A DNA stretch of 64,000 nucleotides from JAKLIN01 sp049288015 (lineage in GTDB: Archaea > Nanobdellota > Nanobdellia > Pacearchaeales > GW2011-AR1): the NCBI GenBank assembly GCA_049288015.1, contig JBAQGX010000003.1:124001-188000 (forward strand). Direction: 5' to 3'. Positions 42,348 to 50,293 of the stretch are shown here, piece after piece. The position numbers and the translations under genes were made by a program. The stretch's first letter is position 1. Every line of letters starts with the position of its first letter. The notes below the pieces were generated by a model. The model searched no databases and had not been told where the DNA came from. It saw only the letters and a list, made by a program, of their open reading frames with translations.

Positions 42348-42599
42348 TTAATTTCCAAAAAGACTTTCCAAATCCTTAATTGTTAAATGGCTTTGTGTTT
42401 TACCACTGAAATCAAATAAAGGAGAGTCATACATTTTTTCCATTTCTTCAGAAGCGGCCTTGCTGTATCCTCTTTCTTCTAGCGCATATTCAAATATGCT
42501 TTTTCTCATACTTGCAGTTGACTCTATACTGTTATAACAATAATAGGCCAATCCTCCAACAACCAAACCCAAGATGATTAGTCCCTTAGCTTTTGCCAT
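42348..42599 (-). CDS. Hypothetical small membrane-anchored protein
   Basis: 83 residues: one N-terminal transmembrane helix (GLIILGLVVGGLAYYCY) and an 55-residue helical, charged cytoplasmic or outer part (YALEERGYSKAASEEMEKMYDSPLF). No family recognised. It lies between S2 and a coiled-coil protein on the same strand. Confidence 0.6.
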   Translation of the reverse strand: MAKAKGLIILGLVVGGLAYYCYNSIESTASMRKSIFEYALEERGYSKAASEEMEKMYDSPLFDFSGKTQSHLTIKDLESLFGN

Positions 42600-42635
42600 G
42601 AGAATTTATTCTTATTCATTTTTTAAAATTATCTC

Positions 42636-43088
42636 TTATTTCTTCTGACTAGTCATTCCTCTTGTTACATCCAGAAGAGTATTTTTTGCATCTATCTTAC
42701 GTAACAAGCCTCTTGTAGTTTCTGAAACTTCCTGTTTAAGTTTATTAATATTGTCTACAGCTCTCCTCATCCCTGCTGTTGCAAGTTGGGCATTTATCAA
42801 GGCTATTCTTTCGCTTTCATGAATTTCTTTTACGCTTTCTCCAATATTATAAAGTGAACTTCTCAATAGACTTAAGTTCTCGCCAAATCTCTTAAAATTA
42901 TCTTCAATCTCTTGGGATCTATTTTTGCTTTCAACATAATCTCCCATGATTCTATAAATCTGATAATAAAGTTCTCTTCTTGTTTCCATGGGAACTAGAT
43001 TGGACTCTAGATATTTCAATGAATAAATCTCCTCTAATTTGTTAGAGATCATTGCATAGAACTCTTCATCTGTGCCAGGATATCCCAT
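42636..43088 (-). CDS. Hypothetical helical protein (long paralogue)
   Basis: 150 residues, nearly all helical. The N-terminal third (DEEFYAMISNKLEEIYSLKYL, LVPMETRRELYYQIYRIMGDYVESKNR) is homologous to the complete product of the gene 81 bases upstream (43170-43373). The rest forms coiled-coil-like helices (INAQLATAGMRRAVDNINKLKQEV). Unknown function. Tandem duplication with loss or gain of the C-terminal part is evident. Confidence 0.7.
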   Translation of the reverse strand: MGYPGTDEEFYAMISNKLEEIYSLKYLESNLVPMETRRELYYQIYRIMGDYVESKNRSQEIEDNFKRFGENLSLLRSSLYNIGESVKEIHESERIALINAQLATAGMRRAVDNINKLKQEVSETTRGLLRKIDAKNTLLDVTRGMTSQKK

Positions 43089-43169
43089 TACTCTAGCTTA
43101 GAACTTATATTATTTAAGAATTATGTATCTCCAGTGAATATTTTTCTATAACTTATTTGAACTGTTAAT

Positions 43170-43373
43170 TTAATGTCTTTCAGAATCACTTAGTTCTTGT
43201 CCACGCTTTTTTACTACTCTCTTGCATTCTATATAATCTCCCATTAATCTTAGGACTGAATTTTGAAGTTCTTCCCTTTCCATGGGAACAAAATCAATGC
43301 CTTGTAATGAATAAAGTTCTTCCAACTTTTGAGATGCCGCTGTATAGAACTCTTCTTCTTTGTTATGTTTCAT
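43170..43373 (-). CDS. Hypothetical protein (short paralogue)
   Basis: 67 residues that align with the first third of the next gene: EEEFYTAASQKLEELYSLQG against EEFYAMISNKLEEIYSL, then VPMEREELQNSVLRLMGDYIECKR against VPMETRRELYYQIYRIMGDYVESK. It ends in a basic/acidic tail (KKRGQELSDSERH). The gene follows enolase by 41 bases. Possibly a duplicated and truncated copy or a distinct partner subunit. Confidence 0.65.
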   Translation of the reverse strand: MKHNKEEEFYTAASQKLEELYSLQGIDFVPMEREELQNSVLRLMGDYIECKRVVKKRGQELSDSERH

Positions 43374-43414
43374 TTTAAGACCTATTATACAGCCTACTTA
43401 AGGGTTGTGTATCT

Positions 43415-44572
43415 CTATTTCAGATTCTTTTGTATTTCAATAAGTCTCTTGATTTTTACTTCTCTGACTTTGCTTGTTATTCCGCATTTCAGGAAATCTG
43501 CCTGAAATCCAAAGGCCAGATCTGCAAGAATATTTTCTTCGGTGTCCCCACTTCTATGCGAGAAGACAATTTTTATGTTATTTTCTTTTGCCAATTTGCA
43601 CACTCTTTTTACTTCGCTGAGAGGTCCGATTTGGTTTGGTTTTACAATTAAGGCGCTTATGCTCTTGTTTTTTATTGCCTCGTTTAATCTTTTGTAATTT
43701 GTTGTTGTCAGATCATCTCCTACAATGAGGCTGTTTGGGAATTTTTTGTTGAGCTTTGCAAAACTCTTGAAATCTTCTTCGTCAAAAGGATCCTCAACAT
43801 AAAAGAGATTGAAATTGTCGATCATGTTAGAGATGTAATAAAATTGCTCTTCATCAGTTCTTTTGAATATCGGATTGTTGTAAAGATATTTTTTTCTCTT
43901 GAAGAAAGTTGAACTTGCAATATCAACACCTAATGGAAGATTAAGTTCACTAAGTACATCCAAAGCTTCTTTGTCCATAAGCGAAGTAACCCAAGCGTCT
44001 TCGTCGTTTCTTTTTGATTTGAATGTGCTGTCTCTCTTCTTTAAAATCTGTTCGGCTCTCTCTTTTCCATCTTTCATGGTTTCAAAAGCCTCTTCAACAT
44101 TTCTTGTATCAGGGATTAACAAGAATTCTTGGAAGTCTGGTTTTTTGCTATTAGTAGTATGTTCTCCTCCTCCGATGCAATTTCCAACTAGTCTTGGAAA
44201 TTCTTTGGCGTTTGGATTAATCAATTCCCACACTTGTTTTTTCTGTTCTTTAGCCAAGGCTTTTAGAATTGCAGATTCAAGTGCGAAAGTTGTGTTTGCT
44301 CCTACTTGCCTATCTATGATGTCCTCCACTCTTCTTAGATCGTCAAATTTTTCAATATTTTCTTTGGAAAAATAATCTGAGAATTCTCCTATCTTGTTTA
44401 TATCTTCATCCAGAGTTTTCTTGTAAGGTTCTGCTTCATGCTTTCCTCTTGATTTTCCTGTTGGAGAACTTGCAGAAAAATCTCCTACATTTGTTTTGAT
44501 TTGAACCAAAATAGTTTTCTCTTTTCTGGAGTCAAGAATTTCTTTAGCAGAAGTAGATTTTATTACCACCAT
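43415..44572 (-). CDS. eno: Enolase (divergent, short)
   Basis: 385 residues against 410-430 in most archaea. All key residues are present: Ser in SSPTGKSRGKHEA, His in GNCIGGGEHTT, Glu in DFQEFLLIP, metal ligands Asp in LGVDIASSTF, Glu in YVEDPFDEEDF and Asp in IVGDDLTTTN, catalytic Lys in ALIVKPNQIG and Lys in FLKCGI, plus FSHRSGDTEE. It converts 2-phosphoglycerate to phosphoenolpyruvate in glycolysis/gluconeogenesis. It belongs to the RpoK-Eno-S2 cluster. Confidence 0.95.
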   Translation of the reverse strand: MVVIKSTSAKEILDSRKEKTILVQIKTNVGDFSASSPTGKSRGKHEAEPYKKTLDEDINKIGEFSDYFSKENIEKFDDLRRVEDIIDRQVGANTTFALESAILKALAKEQKKQVWELINPNAKEFPRLVGNCIGGGEHTTNSKKPDFQEFLLIPDTRNVEEAFETMKDGKERAEQILKKRDSTFKSKRNDEDAWVTSLMDKEALDVLSELNLPLGVDIASSTFFKRKKYLYNNPIFKRTDEEQFYYISNMIDNFNLFYVEDPFDEEDFKSFAKLNKKFPNSLIVGDDLTTTNYKRLNEAIKNKSISALIVKPNQIGPLSEVKRVCKLAKENNIKIVFSHRSGDTEENILADLAFGFQADFLKCGITSKVREVKIKRLIEIQKNLK

Positions 44573-44619
44573 TTTGGTGAAAAATCTTTTTTGTTTATAT
44601 ATTTTTAGATTTAGAAAAA

Positions 44620-44997
44620 TTAATCTTCTCCGCCAGTGCTTTCTTCAGGCTCTTCTTCAACTTCATCATCTGGAGTTGCAAGTTCCATTATTTCTCCTTC
44701 TTTTTCAATCTCTCCTTCGTCGGATACTTCTCCTTCTTCCACCTTCTTATCGCTGCTTATCTTTTCTTTTACTCTCTTCAACTTTTCCTCTTTCTTTGTA
44801 GGCAGAGGTCTGTTGACTGAGATTGGAAGAATCCCTGAACCAAATTCAATTTCGGCGATTTTCAAAGGATCATAATGGATTTTTTCAAGTTCTTCTGTGT
44901 TTATTTTCACAAGCAAAGGTGCATTCATTGCAATCTGCAGAGCTCTTGCTCCAAGAATTCTTGAAATTTCATATCTTGAGAATTTTTCTTTTTCCAT
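44620..44997 (-). CDS. rpoK: RNA polymerase subunit K (Rpb6) with acidic tail
   Basis: 125 residues. Residues 1-68 are RpoK: SRYEISRILGARALQIAMNAPLLV, HYDPLKIAEIEFGSGILPISVNRPLP. Usual archaeal RpoK ends here. The remaining 57 residues are a strongly acidic tail (EEGEVSDEGEIEKEGEIM, DDEVEEEPEESTGG), unusual for the family; note that yeast Rpb6 has an acidic N terminus. RpoK helps assemble the polymerase at the base of the clamp. It starts 1 base before the end of the rrp42 gene region (44999). Confidence 0.93.
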   Translation of the reverse strand: MEKEKFSRYEISRILGARALQIAMNAPLLVKINTEELEKIHYDPLKIAEIEFGSGILPISVNRPLPTKKEEKLKRVKEKISSDKKVEEGEVSDEGEIEKEGEIMELATPDDEVEEEPEESTGGED

Positions 44998-44998
44998 T

Positions 44999-45796
44999 TT
45001 ATAAATAATTTTTTAGGCTTGAAATAACTTTCTCTCTGACTTTTTCAGACAAATCGAAAACATTTCCCATTTCTTCAATGCTTAATGTTCCACTTTCTCC
45101 TTTTTGCATTGCGAATATAGTCTCTTCGAATCCGGAAGTTGTAAGTCTCATCTCACTTGTGTCTTCCTCTTCTCTTGTTGGATCAACAACAAAATTGTCT
45201 CCTATTTTGTAGATTGTCAAGGATAAAGGAATTATTTCTTTTGAAAGAGAAAGCTTCTTTTCATGCTTGTCATATAAAACTTTTCCGGTTTCTTCATCAT
45301 ATCCTGGAATCATTGTGCTGTTCAATGCAGCAAGTGCTGCAATTCCTGCAGCATCAAGCAGATTTCCATCATCATTTATTGAATAAACATCTATGAAAAG
45401 ATTCCATACTTTCTCCCCTTCTTTTATGCATAGTTTTTCAAAATCAATATATTTGCTCTCTCTTATTCCTCTGTCCAGTATCCTTCCCATTTCAATTGCA
45501 GGTGTTTTTGGAGGTCCGCTTTCAAAATTTGAAGAACTCAATGGAGTTAGTTCAGCATTTGTCATCAGATTTCCCCTGTTTGGTGTGTCTGGGAAAGGTG
45601 TTGCAACATCCATTTTTATTCCGACTAGAACTTCAGTCTTCCCTATCTTTACTCTTGCGCTTCCTTCAGCATTTTTTGAAACTCCTGTTTCAATTTCTAT
45701 CTTCCTGAATTCATCAAGTTTCCTTCCGTCAAATCTTTTGCCATCTGAAAGATATCTTCTTATTATATTCTCGTTGAGTTTTCCTTCTTCTAACAT
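44999..45796 (-). CDS. rrp42: Exosome subunit Rrp42
   Basis: 265 residues of RNase PH fold: DGKRFDGRKLDEFRKIEIE, GSARVKIGKTEVLVGIKMDVATPFPDTPN, RILDRGIRESKYIDF and C-terminal DPTREEEDTSEMRLTTSGF. Rrp42 is the non-catalytic partner of Rrp41 in the archaeal hexameric ring that degrades and tails RNA 3' ends; the phosphate-binding active-site Arg/Asp set is in Rrp41. It directly follows rrp41 with no spacing. Confidence 0.95.
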   Translation of the reverse strand: MLEEGKLNENIIRRYLSDGKRFDGRKLDEFRKIEIETGVSKNAEGSARVKIGKTEVLVGIKMDVATPFPDTPNRGNLMTNAELTPLSSSNFESGPPKTPAIEMGRILDRGIRESKYIDFEKLCIKEGEKVWNLFIDVYSINDDGNLLDAAGIAALAALNSTMIPGYDEETGKVLYDKHEKKLSLSKEIIPLSLTIYKIGDNFVVDPTREEEDTSEMRLTTSGFEETIFAMQKGESGTLSIEEMGNVFDLSEKVREKVISSLKNYL

Positions 45797-46507
45797 TTAA
45801 TTTTTCTCCACGCTTTTTTTCAAAGCTTCTTTTTGTATTTCATGAATTTTCTTTGTTGCTTCTCTTGCAAGCTGAATAGCTTCTTTGAGCTGTTCCTTGC
45901 TTATTTTTCCATCAAGCTGCATGTGAGTTATTTCTCCGTCAGGAGTCATTGTTATAGGAATATCTGTAGGACCTTCTCCCTCTTCCCAATCCTCTTCAAG
46001 CTTGTTCACATCAACAACTAATTGTTTGTCAAGTTTTCCTATTGAAACACTGCTTACAAGACTCCTCATTGGAATTCCTGCCTGTGCAAGTGCAATTGCA
46101 GCTGCATTTATTCCTGCGCATCTTGTTGAAGCATTTGCTTGAATGACATTTATGAAAACATCAACAACAGAATTTGGATATTTGTCTAGCATCAATATAG
46201 GCTCTAAAGCCCATTCTGTTATCTTGCTGATTTCGATGCTTCTTCTGTTCATTCCAGGACGTATTCTATCATTTACAGAGAAGCTGATCATGTTATATTC
46301 GCATCTTAGAATTCCTTTTTCAGGATCTTGTGCATGTTGAGGATGCATTTTCCTAGGGCCATAAACTGCTGCTATTGCAATTGTGTCTCCGAACCCAAAC
46401 ATTGCGCTTCCATCTGCGTTTGGAACAACTCCTACCTTAACAGTTACAGGTCTAAGTTCGTCAATCTTTCTTCCATCTGGTCTTTCGAATTCCTTTTCTT
46501 TTGTCAT
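45797..46507 (-). CDS. rrp41: Exosome catalytic subunit Rrp41
   Basis: 236 residues. RNase PH-fold motifs include RPDGRKIDELRPVTVKVGVV, GSAMFGFGDTIAIAAVYGPR, the RNA-binding Arg segment MNRRSIEISKITEWALEP, and phosphate/active-site VDVFINVIQANASTRCAGINA with DVNKLEEDWEEGEGPTDIP (catalytic Asp). It phosphorolytically degrades RNA from the 3' end. Its end overlaps rrp4's start by 4 bases at the upstream side. Confidence 0.96.
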   Translation of the reverse strand: MTKEKEFERPDGRKIDELRPVTVKVGVVPNADGSAMFGFGDTIAIAAVYGPRKMHPQHAQDPEKGILRCEYNMISFSVNDRIRPGMNRRSIEISKITEWALEPILMLDKYPNSVVDVFINVIQANASTRCAGINAAAIALAQAGIPMRSLVSSVSIGKLDKQLVVDVNKLEEDWEEGEGPTDIPITMTPDGEITHMQLDGKISKEQLKEAIQLAREATKKIHEIQKEALKKSVEKN

Positions 46508-47172
46508 TTTTCCTTTTCCCTTTCAAACCATCTTTTCATCTCTTCAGTTAATCCTTCTAAGAAGAAATTTTCAGTTATGAACATTATAGCTTTTTTTGCA
46601 AACAACTCAGCTTCGGTATTTTCTCCGCTGATCCATATTATTCCATTCTGTCCGACAGTTATATTGCATTTTGTTTCTTCTTTTATCAAGTTTATCATGC
46701 TTCCTTCCTTTCCTATAACTCTTGGAACTTTGTTTGAATTTATTTTTATGATCATTCCATCATCTATCTTTCCAAGCCCGTGAACTCTTAATGTCAAATC
46801 AATTCCTCTTTTGTCTATGTTGACTATTTTTGCAACAACCATTTCCCCGAGATCAAGAGCTTCAGCAAATTCTCCTTGATTTACATATCTTGGAAATTCG
46901 CTCACTGGTAAGAATGCATTTTCAGGAGTATCAATATCAATGAACCAGCCGCTTGATAATATGTTCACAGCCTGTCCGATAACAACATTTCCTTTTCTTG
47001 GTTGATATACACCTGAGATTGGAATAATTCTTACAAGTCTGTCCTGTTCTTCAGCTACTCCAAATCTTGTTGAGACTATTTCATCATTTCTTTTTTCTGT
47101 CCACTCGCCGGGAAGATATTCTTTTCCTATTACAATTGTTTCTCCAGGAATAACTAATTTTCTTTCTGTCAT
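46504..47172 (-). CDS. rrp4: Exosome cap subunit Rrp4 (S1 and KH domains)
   Basis: 222 residues with three parts: N-terminal domain (VIPGETIVIGKEYLPGEWTEKR), S1 domain (VVIGQAVNILSSGWFIDIDTPENAFLPVSEF) and KH domain with GIIKINSNKVPRVIGKEGSMI (GxxG-like GKEG). Rrp4 caps the Rrp41/Rrp42 ring and threads RNA. Its stop overlaps the start of rrp41. Csl4 and DnaG, alternative cap proteins, are not in this window. Confidence 0.95.
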   Translation of the reverse strand: MTERKLVIPGETIVIGKEYLPGEWTEKRNDEIVSTRFGVAEEQDRLVRIIPISGVYQPRKGNVVIGQAVNILSSGWFIDIDTPENAFLPVSEFPRYVNQGEFAEALDLGEMVVAKIVNIDKRGIDLTLRVHGLGKIDDGMIIKINSNKVPRVIGKEGSMINLIKEETKCNITVGQNGIIWISGENTEAELFAKKAIMFITENFFLEGLTEEMKRWFEREKEK

Positions 47173-47173
47173 T

Positions 47174-47527
47174 TTAATTTAGTTCCTCTCCGGAAACTAG
47201 GTCAAGTGATTTAATTCGAGTTAAAATAGGTTCCCCTGATTCTGTCAAGAACATATTCTCCCATTTTTTATTTTTGAGAACTATTTTACCTAATCCTGAG
47301 CTGTAAACTTCTCTTGCTACATTATTCAAAAGCCCTAAATAATGAGATTCAGCATGATTGTACATTGTTTTAAGTTCGGAAAAAGATAAGAACCTTTTTA
47401 CTTCTGGATTCTGAGATAAGAAAAAGAAAGCTTCATTGTACCTCTTTTTGTCTATAAGAGGCCTGACTTTTTGTTCATAAATTACCATCAACTGAGATTC
47501 ATCATAAGCGGGCTGTGATTCTGCCAT
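47174..47527 (-). CDS. Unknown 117-aa protein inside the exosome operon
   Basis: It lies between the SBDS and rrp4 genes with 1-base spacing on both sides, so it is an operon member. The sequence (MVIYEQKVRPLIDKKRYNEAFFFLSQ, ELKTMYNHAESHYLGLLNNVA, VLKNKKWENMFLTESGEP) is helical and basic/acidic, without recognised family. No signal or membrane segment. Position alone suggests a role in RNA decay or ribosome assembly. Confidence 0.7.
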   Translation of the reverse strand: MAESQPAYDESQLMVIYEQKVRPLIDKKRYNEAFFFLSQNPEVKRFLSFSELKTMYNHAESHYLGLLNNVAREVYSSGLGKIVLKNKKWENMFLTESGEPILTRIKSLDLVSGEELN

Positions 47528-47528
47528 T

Positions 47529-48200
47529 TTATTGTTTTATTTCCTCAGTTATTGCACTTCCATGAGTGATAGAATTTAATTTGTCGTAGAAACTCATAAC
47601 AATCCCTGCGGGAATATTAAGTGTTGCTTCAAGACTTCCGTTTGGTAACCATTCTTCTCTTTCTTTATAGGGTCCTATTATTCCATAAGCTTGTCCTGTG
47701 TTAACGGCGGGAATAGTAACTTTTATTTTTTTCATTTTAACGGTAATTGGTATAATTTTGCTTAGTTCTTGAAGAATATCGCTAATTTGGTTCTCTACGG
47801 GGGTATTCTTTATGTTAACATGTGCTTGTTCAAGTGCATTTTTAATCCTTTCGCTTGTATGGGGATTTCCTGTTTTAGGATCAATTGCATTCTTTGTCAA
47901 GAAGTCAATAACTTGTTTTATTTTCTTTTCTCTCTCTTCGTCCCTGTATTCTTGTGTTGTCAGTATTTCTCCGCTCTTTACAATATCTGCTATGATCTTG
48001 CTAGAGTCAGTAGTTCCAAAACATGATTTCAGATCGTCTTGTGATGCTGCAAGACCTTTTTTTATATCCTTGAAAATTCTGTCGCTTTGAGCTCCAGGAG
48101 AAGTGCCCAAGCCTTTCTTAAATTTTAATGCTTCATCTAAGTCAACAACTATTTCAAAATTTTTGCCTGCTTTTTTAATTCTCGCAGTTGTATCGGTCAT
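47529..48200 (-). CDS. sdo1: Ribosome maturation protein SBDS/Sdo1
   Basis: 223 residues, the usual archaeal length. Three domains are visible: FYSH-type N-terminal domain (FEIVVDLDEALKFKKGL, AADIVKSGEILTTQEYRDEEREKKIKQVIDFLTKNAIDPKTGNPHTSERIKNALEQAHVNI), helical middle domain (ISDILQELSKIIPITVKMKKIKVTIPAVNTGQAYG) and ferredoxin-like C-terminal domain (GSLEATLNIPAGIVMSFYDKLNSITHGSA). SBDS releases the anti-association factor eIF6 from the large subunit. It is placed between psmA and the exosome genes as in many archaea. Confidence 0.95.
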   Translation of the reverse strand: MTDTTARIKKAGKNFEIVVDLDEALKFKKGLGTSPGAQSDRIFKDIKKGLAASQDDLKSCFGTTDSSKIIADIVKSGEILTTQEYRDEEREKKIKQVIDFLTKNAIDPKTGNPHTSERIKNALEQAHVNIKNTPVENQISDILQELSKIIPITVKMKKIKVTIPAVNTGQAYGIIGPYKEREEWLPNGSLEATLNIPAGIVMSFYDKLNSITHGSAITEEIKQ

Positions 48201-48209
48201 TTTCTAATC

Positions 48210-48938
48210 CTATTTTTTCTCGGAATAAAACTCTTTTAATTGTTCTCCAACAACTCTGTCAAGTTTATCTTTATCATTTTTGACATAAGCCAATTCGAAT
48301 CTCTCCAAATTGAATTTGTCTCCCTGAACTTCTTTGAAAATATCCAATGCTAACTTTACACCTTTCTTTATTGTCAAATCTTTCTTGTACTGCTCTCTTA
48401 ATTTTTCTTTTATTCTTTCGTCATTTTCTCCTATTGCATTTGCGTAATATGAGAAATAATTTCCAGTCACATCGCTAGTGAATAAAGAAGGCTTTTTGTT
48501 GACAACTCCTCCAACCATTAGTGCAGCTCCGTAAGGTCTTGCTCCGCCGTACTGTGTAAATTGCTGCTTCAAATCGGATATTTCCTTGATTATTGTCTCT
48601 GGCTCGATTGGAGAATCATAAGTTATTCTGTTTTGCTGTGCCAAAATCTGTGCTTTTTCAATCAAAACTCTTGCATCAGACATTATTCCCGCAATTGAAG
48701 AGATTATGTGTGAATCAATTTCGTATATTTTTGTTGCAGAAGATGGAACGATAAGCTTGTCATCTATTCTTTTGTCTGCAAGAATGAAAACACCATCAGT
48801 ACAGACGATTCCAATACTTGAACTTCCGAGTCTTATTGTCTTTTCAGCATATTCAACCTGAAGTAGATGACCATCTGGGGAGAACATTGTAGCTGTTCTG
48901 TCATAACCCATTGTTTGATGCTGCATATCTATATCCAT
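48210..48938 (-). CDS. psmA: Proteasome alpha subunit
   Basis: 242 residues. Diagnostic are the N-terminal gate region YDRTATMFSPDGHLLQVEYAEKTIRLGSSSIGI (the conserved YDR and the SPDGxLxQVEYA helix H0), DGVFILADKRIDDKL, IAGIMSDARVLIEKAQ and RPYGAALMVGGV. Seven copies make the outer ring of the 20S core and gate entry. It follows the Pop5 gene by 98 bases. The catalytic beta subunit is encoded elsewhere in the window (56981). Confidence 0.96.
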   Translation of the reverse strand: MDIDMQHQTMGYDRTATMFSPDGHLLQVEYAEKTIRLGSSSIGIVCTDGVFILADKRIDDKLIVPSSATKIYEIDSHIISSIAGIMSDARVLIEKAQILAQQNRITYDSPIEPETIIKEISDLKQQFTQYGGARPYGAALMVGGVVNKKPSLFTSDVTGNYFSYYANAIGENDERIKEKLREQYKKDLTIKKGVKLALDIFKEVQGDKFNLERFELAYVKNDKDKLDRVVGEQLKEFYSEKK

Positions 48939-49036
48939 TTTTATGTTATAGAGAAATTATAATTAATCTGGTTTTTTCTCTTTATCTGTGTTTTTAGGAA
49001 CAGCCTTGCCTTTTAAAAGGTTTTCGGATGCCAAGT

Positions 49037-49315
49037 TTACTTCATCTTTTCCTTTAATCCCCTTAAAGTTCCGCTTACTCTTTGAACCTCTATCCTTTCC
49101 GGCCAGACACAGAAACTTGCGCGAACATCATTGATCATTTCCCTATTAATTGATATTATGGCAGAATCTTTTTCTTTCTTGATCCAACCAAGACCTGTTT
49201 TTGACATTCCAAGCACCCCTATAAAATCAAGAATAGACTTTTCTATGCTTCCGATATCTCCTTTGACAAGAAGATACCTTTTCTTCTCCCGCATTGTAGG
49301 ACGAAGTGATTTCAT
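49037..49315 (-). CDS. rnp2: RNase P protein subunit Pop5 (Rnp2)
   Basis: 92 residues of the Rpp14/Pop5 family: LRPTMREKKRYLLVKGDI, VLGMSKTGLGWIKKEKDSAIISINREMINDVRASF, and C-terminal EVQRVSGTLRGLKEKM. Shorter than the ~120 residues of Pyrococcus Pop5, mostly by missing loops. It binds the RNase P RNA catalytic domain. The RNA is encoded at 23834-24140. It sits upstream of psmA as in the known superoperon order. Confidence 0.92.
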   Translation of the reverse strand: MKSLRPTMREKKRYLLVKGDIGSIEKSILDFIGVLGMSKTGLGWIKKEKDSAIISINREMINDVRASFCVWPERIEVQRVSGTLRGLKEKMK

Positions 49316-49349
49316 AATCTGGATAGTCGTTTTTATTTTATAATTCTTC

Positions 49350-49850
49350 CTAAATTCTGCAGGTTTTCAATCCTCTTTTCATGAGATAATTCTGGTGATA
49401 ATCTTCTGCTCTGTAGAATGTTTCAACTTTTCTTATCTCTGTTACAATCTTCTTTCTGTATTTTTTCTGCTCTTTCGTCATTGATTTCTCGGCTTCAGCT
49501 TTCTGTTTTGGATCGTAATAAAATATGGCAGATTTGTACTGGCTTCCAAAATCTGGACCTTGCCTGTTCCATTCGGTTGGATTATGAATTTTCCAGAAAA
49601 TTTCTAATATTTTCCCGTAAGGAATATCTTTTGGATTGAATACTATCTCGCATACCTCGATAAATCCAGTTCTGTCTGAGCTGACTTGTTCGTAAGTAGG
49701 ATCTGGATATTTTTTGCTGTCTCCGCCCATATATCCGACAGTTGTTTTAATAACGCCTTTTACTGTTCTGAAAGCTTCTTCAGTATTCCAGAAGCATCCC
49801 GCTCCAAAAACGGCTTTTTCACTTTTTACTTTTGGTTTCTTTTTTTCCAT
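49350..49850 (-). CDS. msrA: Peptide methionine-S-sulfoxide reductase MsrA
   Basis: 166 residues. Catalytic motif VFGAGCFWNTEEAF with the active Cys, followed by GYMGGDSKKYPDPTYEQVSS, VFNPKDIPYGKILEIFW, HNPTEWNRQGPDFGSQYKSAIF. A possible recycling Cys lies at the C terminus (LKTCRI). It reduces the S-epimer of methionine sulfoxide in proteins. It overlaps the msrB gene (upstream) by 32 bases in another frame. Confidence 0.95.
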   Translation of the reverse strand: MEKKKPKVKSEKAVFGAGCFWNTEEAFRTVKGVIKTTVGYMGGDSKKYPDPTYEQVSSDRTGFIEVCEIVFNPKDIPYGKILEIFWKIHNPTEWNRQGPDFGSQYKSAIFYYDPKQKAEAEKSMTKEQKKYRKKIVTEIRKVETFYRAEDYHQNYLMKRGLKTCRI

Positions 49851-50235
49851 CTTTTTTGAAATTGAGTGCTATAGAATTTATGCAGTATCTGTTTCCTGTA
49901 GGAGTTTGAGGAGCATCTTTGAATAAGTGGCCTAAGTGGCTTCCGCATCTTGCACATAAGACTTCCTTTCTTATCATTCCATGGCTAAAATCCGTTTTTA
50001 TTTTTACGGAACCCTTTCTTGCATCATAAAAACTCGGCCAACCGCAGCCAGAATCAAATTTAGTCGAAGAATCAAAGATAACATTCCCGCATGCAGCGCA
50101 TAAAAACGCTCCCTTATCTTTGTTGTAAAGAAGTTTTCCTGTGAATGGAGCCTCAGTCTGCTTTTCTCTCAATACTTTGTACTGTTCGGGAGTAAGCTTT
50201 TTCTTCCAATCTTCCTCTGATTTTTTTACTTCCAT
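49819..50235 (-). CDS. msrB: Peptide methionine-R-sulfoxide reductase MsrB
   Basis: 138 residues. Zinc is bound by FLCAACGNVIF and VLCARCGSHLGHLF; substrate segment FDSGCGWPSFY; catalytic Cys in NRYCINSIALNF. It reduces the R-epimer of methionine sulfoxide and complements MsrA, whose gene overlaps its 3' end. The tail is basic (KKDGKKETKSKK). Together they form an oxidative-damage repair pair. Confidence 0.95.
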   Translation of the reverse strand: MEVKKSEEDWKKKLTPEQYKVLREKQTEAPFTGKLLYNKDKGAFLCAACGNVIFDSSTKFDSGCGWPSFYDARKGSVKIKTDFSHGMIRKEVLCARCGSHLGHLFKDAPQTPTGNRYCINSIALNFKKDGKKETKSKK

Positions 50236-50293
50236 TTACTAAGTATATTTTATAATGAAACAAAATTTATAAATCTTTATTCTAAGAACTTAA

